A stretch of 13,498 bases of DNA from Candidatus Aquicultor primus (GTDB taxonomy: Bacteria > Actinomycetota > Aquicultoria > Aquicultorales > Aquicultoraceae). Position 1 is the first letter of the stretch. Each line of letters begins with the position of its first letter. Shown here in pieces: positions 1 to 6,549 of this stretch. The notes under the pieces are model-generated. The model was not told the DNA's origin. It searched no databases and was given only the letters and a program-made list of their open reading frames with translations. Position numbers and translations under genes: made by a program. The stretch is from positions 11,381 through 24,878 of the forward strand of contig MELI01000075.1 of NCBI GenBank assembly GCA_001767575.1. Direction: 5' to 3'.

Positions 1-172
1 CGAAGCCGGATATCTCATCGACCGTCTCGCCCTTCATGCGCAGAGCGGTGATAAACGATGCAATCTGTGCCGATGTTGCTTCGCCGCTCATCATAACCTC
101 CATGACCTGCTCGGCTTCATCTCGCGTGAGGTCTTCGCGGTCTATGACTGTCTTTATCGCCTGAACGATCAT
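1..172 (-). CDS. trpD: Anthranilate phosphoribosyltransferase, N-terminal part
   Basis: TrpD transfers phosphoribosyl from PRPP to anthranilate, the second committed step of tryptophan synthesis. Only the first 57 codons are present; the gene runs off the left edge. The translation begins [15 protein letters not shown] and continues with the TrpD N-terminal helical pattern ([19 protein letters not shown], then [17 protein letters not shown], then VDEI). The ATG at 172 is preceded by a strong AGGAGG-type ribosome site at about 177-183. It lies 27 bases after the trpG stop, so the two are surely co-transcribed from the T-box-controlled promoter near 1229-1252. The catalytic glycine-rich PRPP loop lies outside the window. 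Assignment is secure from the N-terminal pattern plus position after trpG. Confidence 0.9.
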   Translation of the reverse strand, partial: MIVQAIKTVIDREDLTRDEAEQVMEVMMSGEATSAQIASFITALRMKGETVDEISGF

Positions 173-199
173 TTTGCCCTCCTTAATCAAAATACTTGC

Positions 200-790
200 C
201 TAAACGGCGGCGGCACGGCTTGTATTGCCTGCCGCGATAAAGTTCCTTAAAAGTGCTTTTCCCTCGCTTGTCAGAATCGATTCTGGATGGAACTGCACGC
301 CTTCGATGGGCAGCTCGCGATGGCGAAACGCCATGATAAGCCCATCCTCGGTCTCGGCCGATATTTCAAGCTCCGGCGGGAGTGATTCGCGCTCCACGAC
401 AAGCGAGTGATACCGCGTCGCGCTGAACGGGTTTGGCAAGCCCTTAAATATCGTCTTTCCATCGTGGCTTATCTTCGAGGTCTTCCCATGGACAAGCACG
501 CCCGCGTGGACTACCTTGCCACCGAATGCGGCGCCGATAGCCTGATGTCCCAAGCACACACCGAGCACCGGAATCTTGCCGGCCGCCGCCCTTATGAGGT
601 CAATCGATATACCGGCGTCTTCCGGCCGCCCCGGACCGGGTGATATGACGATTTTGTCGGGTTTGTCCGCCAGGATATCGTCGACACCTACCTCGTCGTT
701 TCGATAAACGGCCAGTTCTTGCCCCATCTCGGCCAAATATTGCACCAAATTGAAAGTGAATGAATCGTAGTTGTCGATCATTACAATCAT
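200..790 (-). CDS. trpG: Anthranilate synthase component II (glutamine amidotransferase)
   Basis: TrpG hydrolyses glutamine and passes ammonia to TrpE, which makes anthranilate from chorismate. The 196-residue protein is the normal length for a stand-alone TrpG. It starts [19 protein letters not shown] and has the oxyanion PGPG motif (51-54), the nucleophile elbow GVCLGHQ with Cys79, and the FHPES motif with His168 and Glu170, so the class I amidotransferase triad is intact. In some bacteria the same subunit also serves p-aminobenzoate synthase; that cannot be decided here. The ATG at 790 has GGAGG five bases upstream (796-800); an internal ATG at 781 is less likely. Its usual partner trpE is not adjacent but lies about 5.8 kb upstream. 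Expression is controlled by its own tryptophan T-box leader. Confidence 0.96.
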   Translation of the reverse strand: MIVMIDNYDSFTFNLVQYLAEMGQELAVYRNDEVGVDDILADKPDKIVISPGPGRPEDAGISIDLIRAAAGKIPVLGVCLGHQAIGAAFGGKVVHAGVLVHGKTSKISHDGKTIFKGLPNPFSATRYHSLVVERESLPPELEISAETEDGLIMAFRHRELPIEGVQFHPESILTSEGKALLRNFIAAGNTSRAAAV

Positions 791-855
791 CTAATCCTCC
801 AAACTACTTAACGGCTCGCAGACGGCCGTCTGGCGGCAACTGTCCCGGCCCAAAT

Positions 856-887
856 AAAAAAACCCTCAATCCCATATGGGACGAGGG
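856..887 (-). terminator. T-box intrinsic terminator before trpG
   Basis: AACCCTC pairs with GAGGGTT and the inner GTCCCATATGGGAT continues the stem; seven T residues follow on the minus strand. The 5' half overlaps the antiterminator sequence downstream of the T-box core. The trpE leader has an identical terminator. Confidence 0.93.
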
Positions 888-970
888 TTATAGTCTCGTG
901 GTGCCACCCAATTTCACAGTTCCCGGATATTTGTATCGTGCTTACTCCGGGTTCCGCCTCTTGTGTACGG

Positions 971-1079
971 TACGGATACTTCGCCTTTGGTCCTGCTCTT
1001 TTTGCTGTGAGCTTTGGACTTTAAGCTTTGAACTATCTTATACCGCCCTTCCTTTTAACGGTGGAGGCTCCGGTGACGC
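971..1079. other. 109-base insert in the trpG T-box leader
   Basis: Aligning the two leaders by eye, sequence matches from about 1217 to 1080 and again from 970 downward, but these 109 bases have no counterpart in the trpE leader. On the plus strand the insert carries two near copies of AGCTTTGRACT (about 1011-1033) next to a CTTTGGTCC-like stretch. It lies between stem I and stem III, where T-boxes vary in structure. It may be a small inserted repeat, or a stem II region retained here and lost from the trpE copy. Confidence 0.6.
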
Positions 1080-1223
1080 TACTCGGACATAATCCTTTCA
1101 CATCTACGCCTCGGGGGCCCACTCGACCAGTAACCCGGTGCCGGCTTTCACCAAGCCCGGCTCGCTTCTTACCTGTTCTTCTAGTCTACTTTCCCCGTCA
1201 TAGGCAGGTATTTAGTTAAGGTG

Positions 1224-1252
1224 AAGATAGCACATGCTCAAGCGCATGTCAA
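1224..1252 (-). promoter_or_regulatory. Sigma-A type promoter of the trpGD T-box transcript
   Basis: Minus strand TTGACA (1252-1247), a 17-base spacer and TATCTT (1229-1224). The -35 box is perfect and the spacing ideal. It lies in the 47-base gap after the KaiC-like gene, just upstream of the point where similarity to the trpE leader begins. Confidence 0.85.
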
Positions 1253-1267
1253 TTGCTATGCCATTTC

Positions 1268-2554
1268 TTATTGCTCTTCGTCTATCTCGAGCTTATATAG
1301 ACATGTATTCGCCTGCAGCAGTTCAAGCGCCGCATCCTTGTCGAGACCGGCCTCATCGAGCGCTCGCGAATCGAAAGCAGTTTTATTCAGGCAACTGCTC
1401 TTGCAGAGAATAGTCTGACTCTTGATATGTCTTCCGCTTATAAAGGTCTTATCGAGAATTATCTTCCGCACGTTTTGATGGCACACGCAAAATGGGTGAA
1501 CCACCGCCGCATCAGGATACAATATTCTGTGTTTTTCGGTAAGGGCGGCAAACACTTCATTATTTTCATCGCTCAGTTGCTTTACTGTATCCCTGAACGG
1601 ACAACTCGCGGTGCCGTAAATATCGCCGCCGAGCGGGACAGGCTGTGACTCCAATTTTGAGATAGCCGCTTCGCCGCTCTTTACCGCCTCGAAAAACGCC
1701 TCTTTTGAGGAATAGTGCTCTTCCGGGAATGATTGTCCCATTTTTATCAAAGTATCCTCTATTAAACGTATCGAAACGTCCATCGAAGGACCAAAATCTT
1801 TAAGGTAGTTGACCAGGCCTTCGACGGGCGCCCTCCTGACCGCCGAGCCCGAAATCACATGGTCGGCCTCGTATTGGCCGCCGATTTCGTAGCCCTTGTT
1901 CGTTATTTTATACTCTAATATCTCATTGCTGTGCTCGCTCGCCCGGTGCTTCAAGACCAGCAGCGCCTTGCGCACTCTCGACTCCAGCTCGACATACTTT
2001 AGCTGGATTATAGTCTCGACAATGTAGGGAAGGCCGAATTCCAGGCCGCCGACATCCCCGAGAAAGAGGCGGTCTTCTTGCAGGAGCATGCTGGTGACTT
2101 TGTGCCTGCGAAAAGAATTGACCATCGAGTAGGCGAGGTTTCTCATTCGTTTAGGCTCTTCACCGATGCTCTCCAGGTGGTTGAACGCATCCACCACTGC
2201 CCGTTTCACGTCGTATTTTAAGATAGCATCATCGAACTCGCCGCCCGGTTTGCGCGCTATGCTCAAGAAGACCTCGGGTGTGGTGAAAATCATCTTGAGC
2301 TTGCCTTCTTTTTCATACTTCTCGAGGTCGATGCCGATAGAGCGGGCATCTCTGTAAAGCGAGGCAGAGAACTCCTCAAATGTTACATAAAGGCCGGCTT
2401 CTCCGTTCTCGATTCCGTGAGCGAGAAATTGGAGGGCCAGCGTCGTCTTACCGGTACCCGGAGCTCCCTTAATCATACAGGAGGCACCCTCGTAGAGCCC
2501 GCCGCCGAGCATGCGGTCGAGCATTTGTATCCCGGTCTTAAGCCTGTTTTCCAT
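1268..2554 (-). CDS. KaiC/RecA-like ATPase with Cys/His-rich C-terminal domain
   Basis: A 428-residue protein with one KaiC-type P-loop domain. Walker A is GAPGTGKTT (30-38, Lys36), the paired glutamates that follow in KaiC-like ATPases are Glu60-Glu61 (YVTFEE), and Walker B is RAVVDAF (Asp122). The N-terminal GIQMLDRMLGGGL is typical of the family. After about residue 235 comes a non-ATPase region whose last 110 residues hold Cys318, His353, Cys356, Cys358, His359, Cys384, Cys388 and Cys418. These could bind a metal or an iron-sulphur cluster. It is not a circadian KaiC, which has two ATPase domains; single-domain relatives are usually signalling ATPases of unknown output. The ATG at 2554 has AAGGTGG eight bases upstream. 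It stands alone between a terminator (2753-2776) and the trpG promoter, so it is probably monocistronic. ATPase fold is secure, role unknown. Confidence 0.88.
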   Translation of the reverse strand: MENRLKTGIQMLDRMLGGGLYEGASCMIKGAPGTGKTTLALQFLAHGIENGEAGLYVTFEEFSASLYRDARSIGIDLEKYEKEGKLKMIFTTPEVFLSIARKPGGEFDDAILKYDVKRAVVDAFNHLESIGEEPKRMRNLAYSMVNSFRRHKVTSMLLQEDRLFLGDVGGLEFGLPYIVETIIQLKYVELESRVRKALLVLKHRASEHSNEILEYKITNKGYEIGGQYEADHVISGSAVRRAPVEGLVNYLKDFGPSMDVSIRLIEDTLIKMGQSFPEEHYSSKEAFFEAVKSGEAAISKLESQPVPLGGDIYGTASCPFRDTVKQLSDENNEVFAALTEKHRILYPDAAVVHPFCVCHQNVRKIILDKTFISGRHIKSQTILCKSSCLNKTAFDSRALDEAGLDKDAALELLQANTCLYKLEIDEEQ

Positions 2555-2590
2555 TGCAATCCACCTTTGCGAAATCTTGCTTGTCCATCG

Positions 2591-2668
2591 AGGGCTACCA
2601 TTTTACATGTCGTATGGCCAGGCATCGGATCGTATTACAACCATGCCATCAAACTATTTGGTAGCCCT
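2591..2668. repeat. 10-base inverted repeat upstream of the KaiC-like gene
   Basis: AGGGCTACCA at 2591-2600 is the exact reverse complement of TGGTAGCCCT at 2659-2668, with 58 bases between. Within it GGCAT (2621-2625) can pair with ATGCC (2643-2647). It may be a structured leader RNA or a pair of operator half-sites. The outer arm touches the predicted -10 box, which favours a DNA operator if that promoter is right. Confidence 0.5.
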
Positions 2669-2697
2669 ATTTTATTGGAAGTTTGTGAAAAATGCAA
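2669..2697 (-). promoter_or_regulatory. Candidate sigma-A promoter of the KaiC-like gene
   Basis: Minus strand TTGCAT (2697-2692), a 17-base spacer and TAAAAT (2674-2669). The -10 is good and the -35 moderate. It would give a leader of about 105-110 bases before the ATG at 2554. Confidence 0.5.
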
Positions 2698-2752
2698 CTA
2701 TCTGCAAGTGGGACGGACATTGGCGGCTTGTAATCGATCGTTTAGCAGGCAA

Positions 2753-2776
2753 TAAAAAGGCCCGCGAGTTGCGGGC
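2753..2776 (-). terminator. Intrinsic terminator of the sigma/DUF5667 operon
   Basis: On the minus strand GCCCGC-AACTC-GCGGGC (2776-2760) is followed by CTTTTTATT. It lies 34 bases after the DUF5667 gene stop and separates that operon from the KaiC-like gene. Confidence 0.88.
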
Positions 2777-2810
2777 TATAATAGGCTTTTACAAGAAGAG
2801 AACCCTTGCC

Positions 2811-3992
2811 TCACTCCTTGTCGTCTATCCCTGTCGAGCGCATGGACTTACAGCTGCTACACGAGTACTTGCGTTTACTGCTTGAGTCTAAGATATCACT
2901 TTGCGTTCTTGCGCCATCCCGGTCGTCATCGCTATCGCCTCCGGTATAACCATTATTATCTCCGGAACCGCTAGATTCACCCGATGCCGGAGCGTTCTTA
3001 CCATGAATGGTTGTCCCGGTAGTCGTCTTGCCGATATTTTGCGATGATTCCTTACTGCCATCTTGGACGCTGCCGCTTACGCCATCGTCGTTATCTGAAG
3101 TACTTCCCTTAAAATTCTTAGGCTTTTTAGTTCCCGGCTGCTCAGACTTTGGCGTCGCCCGCCCTTTATCACGCTTGTTTGACTCTTTATCACGCTTCTC
3201 CCCGTCACCGGAGTCTTTCTCGTCATTCCCAGACTTGACATCATGTTTGCCTGAATCATCAGCGTCGACCTCCTCGTTGTTGCTGAGAGCCCGCTCAATC
3301 GCAGGCTTCGCAGTCTCCGGGACTTTCTTCAGGACCGCTTCGAGAACGACCCTGTTCTTCTTGGCAAGGTCGTCCATGGATGACTTGAACTTAGCACTAT
3401 CTCCCGACGCCGTTCGGGCCGCCTCGATATTCTTGGCAACCGCCCTCATCAGGGCCGGGTTATTTTTATTATCTTTTTCTAGAGCCTCCAGCTCGTCGAC
3501 TCGCTCCGATGCAAAATCCAAATACAGGGCGGCTTTTTTCTCATCGCTGCCGGCCACACCGACTCTCGCTTTCTCTACTGCAAGCTTAACCGGATAGAGC
3601 GGGGTTCCAGGCAAGCTCCCTTTGGCCATGACAATGGTGCCGCTGCTCAACATTGCAAAGACCAAGGTCACAATGCCTAGCTTCGCGAACGGCCTGCTCC
3701 AAATCGACGTCTTCGGACTCCGCTTTGATATCTGTGGCATATTCTGACGCTCGACGCCTGTCTCCCATGCTTTATGCTCGACCGCTGCGAGCAATCTCTC
3801 TCTTGCCGCGCGCTTTCTCTCGAAGTTTGGCTCAATTGTTGCGGCCTCTCTCAACCTCAAGGCGGAAACGAGTAACGGCTCAAGCGCGGAGCGCTCCTCT
3901 TTATACGCGTCGAGGCACTCCTCCAACGTCTTCTCATTATTTATGATTGCTTCGGCACACTCGTCGAGTACGTCGATGATATCCCTTTTCAC
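2811..3992 (-). CDS. DUF5667 membrane protein, likely regulator of the adjacent ECF sigma factor
   Basis: A 393-residue single-pass membrane protein. Residues 1-95 are a cytoplasmic helical region (DVLDECAEAI, then EECLDAYKEE, then LEPLLVSALRLREA) of the kind seen in DUF5667 proteins encoded beside ECF sigma factors. One membrane segment lies at about 103-123. The segment SLPGTPLYPVKLAVEKAR (126-143) is the DUF5667 hallmark, and its helical domain ends near 235. A long Lys/Asp/Ser/Gly-rich disordered tail follows, ending in a CSSC motif (378-381). There is no HxxxCxxC zinc anti-sigma motif. The start is GTG at 3992, directly after the sigma TAA, with GGGAGAG inside the sigma gene's end as ribosome site; this implies translational coupling. 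An anti-sigma role is inferred from position and topology. The exported tail resembles the divergent gene's product in composition. Confidence 0.85.
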   Translation of the reverse strand: MKRDIIDVLDECAEAIINNEKTLEECLDAYKEERSALEPLLVSALRLREAATIEPNFERKRAARERLLAAVEHKAWETGVERQNMPQISKRSPKTSIWSRPFAKLGIVTLVFAMLSSGTIVMAKGSLPGTPLYPVKLAVEKARVGVAGSDEKKAALYLDFASERVDELEALEKDNKNNPALMRAVAKNIEAARTASGDSAKFKSSMDDLAKKNRVVLEAVLKKVPETAKPAIERALSNNEEVDADDSGKHDVKSGNDEKDSGDGEKRDKESNKRDKGRATPKSEQPGTKKPKNFKGSTSDNDDGVSGSVQDGSKESSQNIGKTTTGTTIHGKNAPASGESSGSGDNNGYTGGDSDDDRDGARTQSDILDSSSKRKYSCSSCKSMRSTGIDDKE

Positions 3993-4541
3993 TTACTCTC
4001 TCCCTAAAGTCTTGCCTAGAGCGCTTATCGCTCTGTGCTGCAACGCTTTAACCGCACCTACATTCTTACTTATCGCCTTTGCGACTTCCTCGTTGCTCAT
4101 CCCTGAGATAAAACGCATTATTATCACCTGCTGTTGCTCCTCGGTGAGCGTCTTTATCGCACTTACCAGGCTGGCCCTGTCGTGTTCGCGTATCGCAAAC
4201 TCCTCCGGTCCGCACCCGCCATCGTAGAGCGAATGCTCCTCGCACGCGATGTCGACCATCTCATACTTGCCTGCGCGGTAATAATCGATGACCAGGTTGG
4301 AGGCGATTCTGAATAACCAGGATGAAAACGGCGCTCCCCGCCACTCGAATCCTGAGATCTTCTCCAGAGCTTTTAGAAACACCTGTTCGGCGATGTCTTC
4401 TGCTTCATGGCGATTGCCTACTTTATAGTAGGCGTAGTTAAAAATCTTATCAAAGTACAGGTCGTAAATTCGACCGAAAGCTTCGGCGTCATAATTCTTT
4501 GCTCTTTCTACTAGTTCTTTGATGTCTGCTAGTTTATCCAT
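3993..4541 (-). CDS. ECF-family RNA polymerase sigma factor
   Basis: A 182-residue sigma-70 family protein with only regions 2 and 4. Region 2 spans about 20-90 (AFGRIYDLYFDKIFNYAYY, then EAEDIAEQVFLKAL, then SSWLFRIASNLVIDYYR). Region 4 spans about 125-178 (LTEEQQQVIIMRFISGMSNE, then EVAKAISKNVGAVKALQHRA), with the helix-turn-helix that reads the -35 box. It is followed without a gap by the DUF5667 gene, the normal partner arrangement for one class of ECF factors. Upstream, at 4590-4566, is an ECF-like promoter GTAACC-N15-CGTT also found before the divergent exported-protein gene, so autoregulation is likely. The ATG at 4541 has only a weak ribosome site. What signal it answers is unknown. 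Confidence 0.93.
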   Translation of the reverse strand: MDKLADIKELVERAKNYDAEAFGRIYDLYFDKIFNYAYYKVGNRHEAEDIAEQVFLKALEKISGFEWRGAPFSSWLFRIASNLVIDYYRAGKYEMVDIACEEHSLYDGGCGPEEFAIREHDRASLVSAIKTLTEEQQQVIIMRFISGMSNEEVAKAISKNVGAVKALQHRAISALGKTLGRE

Positions 4542-4565
4542 ATTGCCATAGCTTTCACTTGTTTT

Positions 4566-4590
4566 AACGGCTATTCGACCATTTGGTTAC
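4566..4590 (-). promoter_or_regulatory. ECF-type promoter of the sigma gene (predicted autoregulation)
   Basis: Minus strand GTAACC (4590-4585), 15 bases, CGTTAA (4569-4564). The AAC -35 and CGT -10 pattern is known for ECF promoters such as those of Bacillus SigW, SigX and SigM. The expected start is near 4558, giving a short leader. The match to the plus-strand copy extends into the spacer (both have ATGG at the same place). Confidence 0.7.
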
Positions 4591-4777
4591 GGGTAAAAGA
4601 AAACTTTTCGGGCAACAAGGTCTCGTTTATATGAGACGGGACCCAATGTCGACCTTAAAAATCGAAGCGTAATGCTCCACACCATTCTATCGTCAACGAC
4701 ATAATAAATGTATACTCGCATTTTTTGGCTACGATGTATTAGTATCTGAGCATTCTCACGTATTTTATATTTAGACC

Positions 4778-4802
4778 GTAACCTTATGGCATGAGTTGCG
4801 TT
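4778..4802 (+). promoter_or_regulatory. ECF-type promoter of the exported-protein gene
   Basis: Plus strand GTAACC (4778-4783), 15 bases, CGTTTAA (4799-4805), preceded by CC as in the sigma gene copy. It leaves a leader of about 90 bases before the ATG at 4899. Same spacing and same core as the minus-strand site. Confidence 0.7.
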
Positions 4803-4898
4803 TAAGTAGTTGAAAGCTGCCACACCAAGCGCCATTTTATAGAGCGCTCGCCAAATCTATAAACCGCTTTTAAGCAAAGGATTATCGAGGAGGAGAAA

Positions 4899-5660
4899 AT
4901 GTTCAAACGACTATTGGCCCTATTCTTAGTAGCAATGCTCGTAGTGCCCGCCGCCGCAATAGCATCCGGCAAATCTGATACCGCTGCAAGCAAGCCGGCC
5001 GGCAAAAGCCTGGAAAGACAAGATTCACAGGCAGCGACAGCAGATGGCGAAAGCGAAGATGGCGATGTGGGCACAAAAGACAAGCGCGAAAAAGGTAGTA
5101 AGGCCGGAAGAGCCGGCACCGACAGGGCAAACACTGTCACTGCGACCGACAATGACGACGATGACGCCACTTCAACCCCGACAAATGGCAAACTGAGAAA
5201 GCCGGTAAAACGCCTGAAAAACATCGGCGTCAATGCAGGCTCGGAAGACACCGAGACCAGGGCTTTAAGAAAGGCCGAGAAAGAAGCGGACAAAGCCGCT
5301 AAGAAAGCCTTAAAGGAATTGCGCAAAGCTGAAAAGAGAGCGTTGAAGGAAGAGCGCAGGCTGGGGAGTATCGACAGCAGCGGCACCATCGATAATAGTG
5401 GTACGGCTGACAGCACAGGAACCGCGCGCGGCCTGCAAAGGGCAGCAGCCGCCATCACTGCGAATATCGAAAGAATGGTCGAGAAATTCGGTGATGGCAC
5501 TAAGAAAGCACAGGCAAGCCTGACGAGAGTCCTTAACAAGTTCAACACCTGGATAGAGCTTATTCTCGCAGGCGGGAAAAAGCATCCCGGAAACGGTCAG
5601 GGAAGCAACGATGACACTTCCACCCCTAGTTCGGGTGACAATACAAGCACTCCTACCTAG
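4899..5660 (+). CDS. Exported, highly charged low-complexity protein, putative ECF target
   Basis: A 253-residue protein with a clear signal peptide: FKRLLALFLVAMLVVPAAAI at the start, cleavage probably near residues 22-23. The mature part is Lys/Asp/Ala-rich. It has an acidic-Lys segment (40-95), a Lys/Ala/Glu helical, coiled-coil-prone stretch (118-155), a short repeat of the form SGTxDxSGT (about 160-175), a second helical segment (178-223) and a Ser/Thr/Gly tail (225-253). I recognise no family. The ATG has AGGAGGAGAAA directly upstream. It is the only plus-strand gene, divergent from the ECF sigma gene and sharing its promoter pattern, and ends before an intrinsic terminator at 5738-5763. 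Its composition resembles the outside tail of the DUF5667 protein. A role at the cell surface is inferred only from the signal peptide. Confidence 0.83.
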   Translation: MFKRLLALFLVAMLVVPAAAIASGKSDTAASKPAGKSLERQDSQAATADGESEDGDVGTKDKREKGSKAGRAGTDRANTVTATDNDDDDATSTPTNGKLRKPVKRLKNIGVNAGSEDTETRALRKAEKEADKAAKKALKELRKAEKRALKEERRLGSIDSSGTIDNSGTADSTGTARGLQRAAAAITANIERMVEKFGDGTKKAQASLTRVLNKFNTWIELILAGGKKHPGNGQGSNDDTSTPSSGDNTSTPT

Positions 5661-5737
5661 ACGATAGACTGGGATGCGGCGTGGAGACCGGGTGCTCAGG
5701 CACTTCGCGAAGCTAGCATCGTCCGAAACTATGGCTT

Positions 5738-5763
5738 AAGCCCGCTCATGAGCGGGCTTTTTC
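5738..5763 (+). terminator. Intrinsic terminator of the exported-protein gene
   Basis: AAGCCCGCTCATGAGCGGGCTT forms an 11-base-arm palindrome (5738-5759) whose end runs into TTTTTCT. The T run is on the plus strand. It also sits 35 bases beyond the stop of the convergent kinase gene, but the minus-strand side has no proper T run. Confidence 0.88.
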
Positions 5764-5797
5764 TGTTCTCTAATGCTTTATGAACCGCTCTATGCTT

Positions 5798-6292
5798 TTA
5801 TGAGCCGGCAATTTCTTCGCTGATATGGCCGTTTCGCGCTACATGCGTGACCAGCATTACGCAGGTTCCATCTTTGGCTTCATCGATTGACACCTTTTCC
5901 ATGAGCGCCAACATAAGCGGGATACCCCGCCCCCGGAAATTGACCTCGTCACCGTTGGGCCCATGCACACATCGCCTAAATCGGCCCTCGTCTTTTATGG
6001 TCACAGTCAAATACTCACTGTCGCAAGTCGCTGTGAGACGCACGACATTCTCACGTCCTAGTGGTGAACCGTGCTCGATGGCATTGGCCGCAGCTTCACC
6101 AATGGCGACTTGGAGGTCGAAGAGTCGTTTTTCATCGAGTTCACAATGATTACCGATGAAATGTATGTGGTCGCGAACGCGAGCCAGGTTGGATGATTCG
6201 CTCCCTATAGCAAATTCATCTAAAGAATTGTGGAGAGTGCACTTTCTACACCTATGCATCGAACGATCGTGTTTACGTGAGCACAAAAACAA
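5798..6292 (-). CDS. RsbW/SpoIIAB-type serine kinase (anti-sigma factor family)
   Basis: Proteins of this GHKL ATPase family bind an alternative sigma factor, or an STAS-domain antagonist that they phosphorylate. Of 164 residues, the N box is ExxxNAIEHG (Glu66, Asn70, His74), the G1 box is DEG (101-103), and the G2 box is GRGIPLMLAL (121-130); GTCVMLVTHV ends the fold. The start is uncertain: TTG at 6292 has AAAGGA five bases upstream, while an ATG at 6259 lacks a ribosome site. The longer form begins with a Cys/His cluster (Cys4, His8, His13, Cys15, Cys18). No STAS partner or SigB-type sigma gene lies nearby, so its target is unknown; the ECF factor is not the usual kind of partner. It is convergent with the exported-protein gene and has a promoter at 6474-6502. 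Confidence 0.88.
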   Translation of the reverse strand: MFLCSRKHDRSMHRCRKCTLHNSLDEFAIGSESSNLARVRDHIHFIGNHCELDEKRLFDLQVAIGEAAANAIEHGSPLGRENVVRLTATCDSEYLTVTIKDEGRFRRCVHGPNGDEVNFRGRGIPLMLALMEKVSIDEAKDGTCVMLVTHVARNGHISEEIAGS

Positions 6293-6473
6293 TCATATCC
6301 TTTACGGCCGACCTCATGACAATCAGGGTAAGAACATACATTTAAAATCCCGACATCATCGACCTGTTCCTGTGGACGTCTATGACTGTAATTTACACAG
6401 AGCTTCGTCCATTATTAACAGTGCTATACCCGTTGATGGATTTTGCAGACCGGACTTACTCCTGTTTAATCTA

Positions 6474-6502
6474 ATTCTAAGCCTCTATATTACAAGCGTC
6501 AA
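6474..6502 (-). promoter_or_regulatory. Sigma-A type promoter of the RsbW-like gene
   Basis: Minus strand TTGACG (6502-6497), a 17-base spacer and TAGAAT (6479-6474). It lies in the 257-base gap between trpE and the kinase gene and implies a leader of about 175 bases. I see no terminator, T-box or other known element in that leader. Confidence 0.65.
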
Positions 6503-6549
6503 CAATAAACCGGTTGTACGGCATCCAAGCAATCCCCCTACCGTTGCGC

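Larger units (their letters stand above)
856..1217 (-). promoter_or_regulatory. Tryptophan T-box riboswitch leader of trpGD
   Basis: T-box leaders bind uncharged tRNA and switch a terminator to an antiterminator. Visible parts, read on the minus strand: a stem I region with a GCCGG/CCGGC distal hairpin; a specifier in GAGUGGGCC, with the Trp codon UGG at 1121-1119; a stem III CCCGGA/TCCGGG; the T-box core GGGTGGCACCACGAG at about 895-909; and a terminator AACCCTC...GAGGGTT followed by a T run (856-887). The UGGC in the core would pair with GCCA, fitting the G discriminator of tRNA-Trp. About 362 bases long, it is longer than the trpE leader because of a 109-base insert (971-1079) between stem I and stem III. 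Confidence 0.95.
4542..4898. promoter_or_regulatory. Divergent control region between sigma factor and exported protein
   Basis: This 357-base AT-rich stretch holds no convincing gene. It contains two outward-facing promoters of the same kind (4566-4590 minus, 4778-4802 plus). A short inverted repeat GTCTC-N8-GAGAC at 4620-4637 and another, AGCGC-N11-GCGCT at about 4829-4849, lie between the promoters and in the plus-strand leader respectively; neither has a clear role. Confidence 0.7.

Noticed and set aside
3007..3597. Plus-strand frame of 196 codons
   Set aside because: Opposite the DUF5667 gene; a Ser/Leu/Phe-rich shadow of its charged tail with no independent support.
4587..4835. Minus-strand frame of 82 codons in the divergent control region
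   Set aside because: No ribosome site, and it runs across both candidate ECF promoters. Its composition is unlike a folded protein.
4802..5548. Long minus-strand frame (248 codons) rich in Ala, Leu, Ser and Phe
   Set aside because: It is the antisense of the Lys/Ala/Glu-rich exported-protein gene, which has a signal peptide, a strong ribosome site, a promoter and a terminator. The hydrophobic look comes from reading the complement of Lys and Glu codons.
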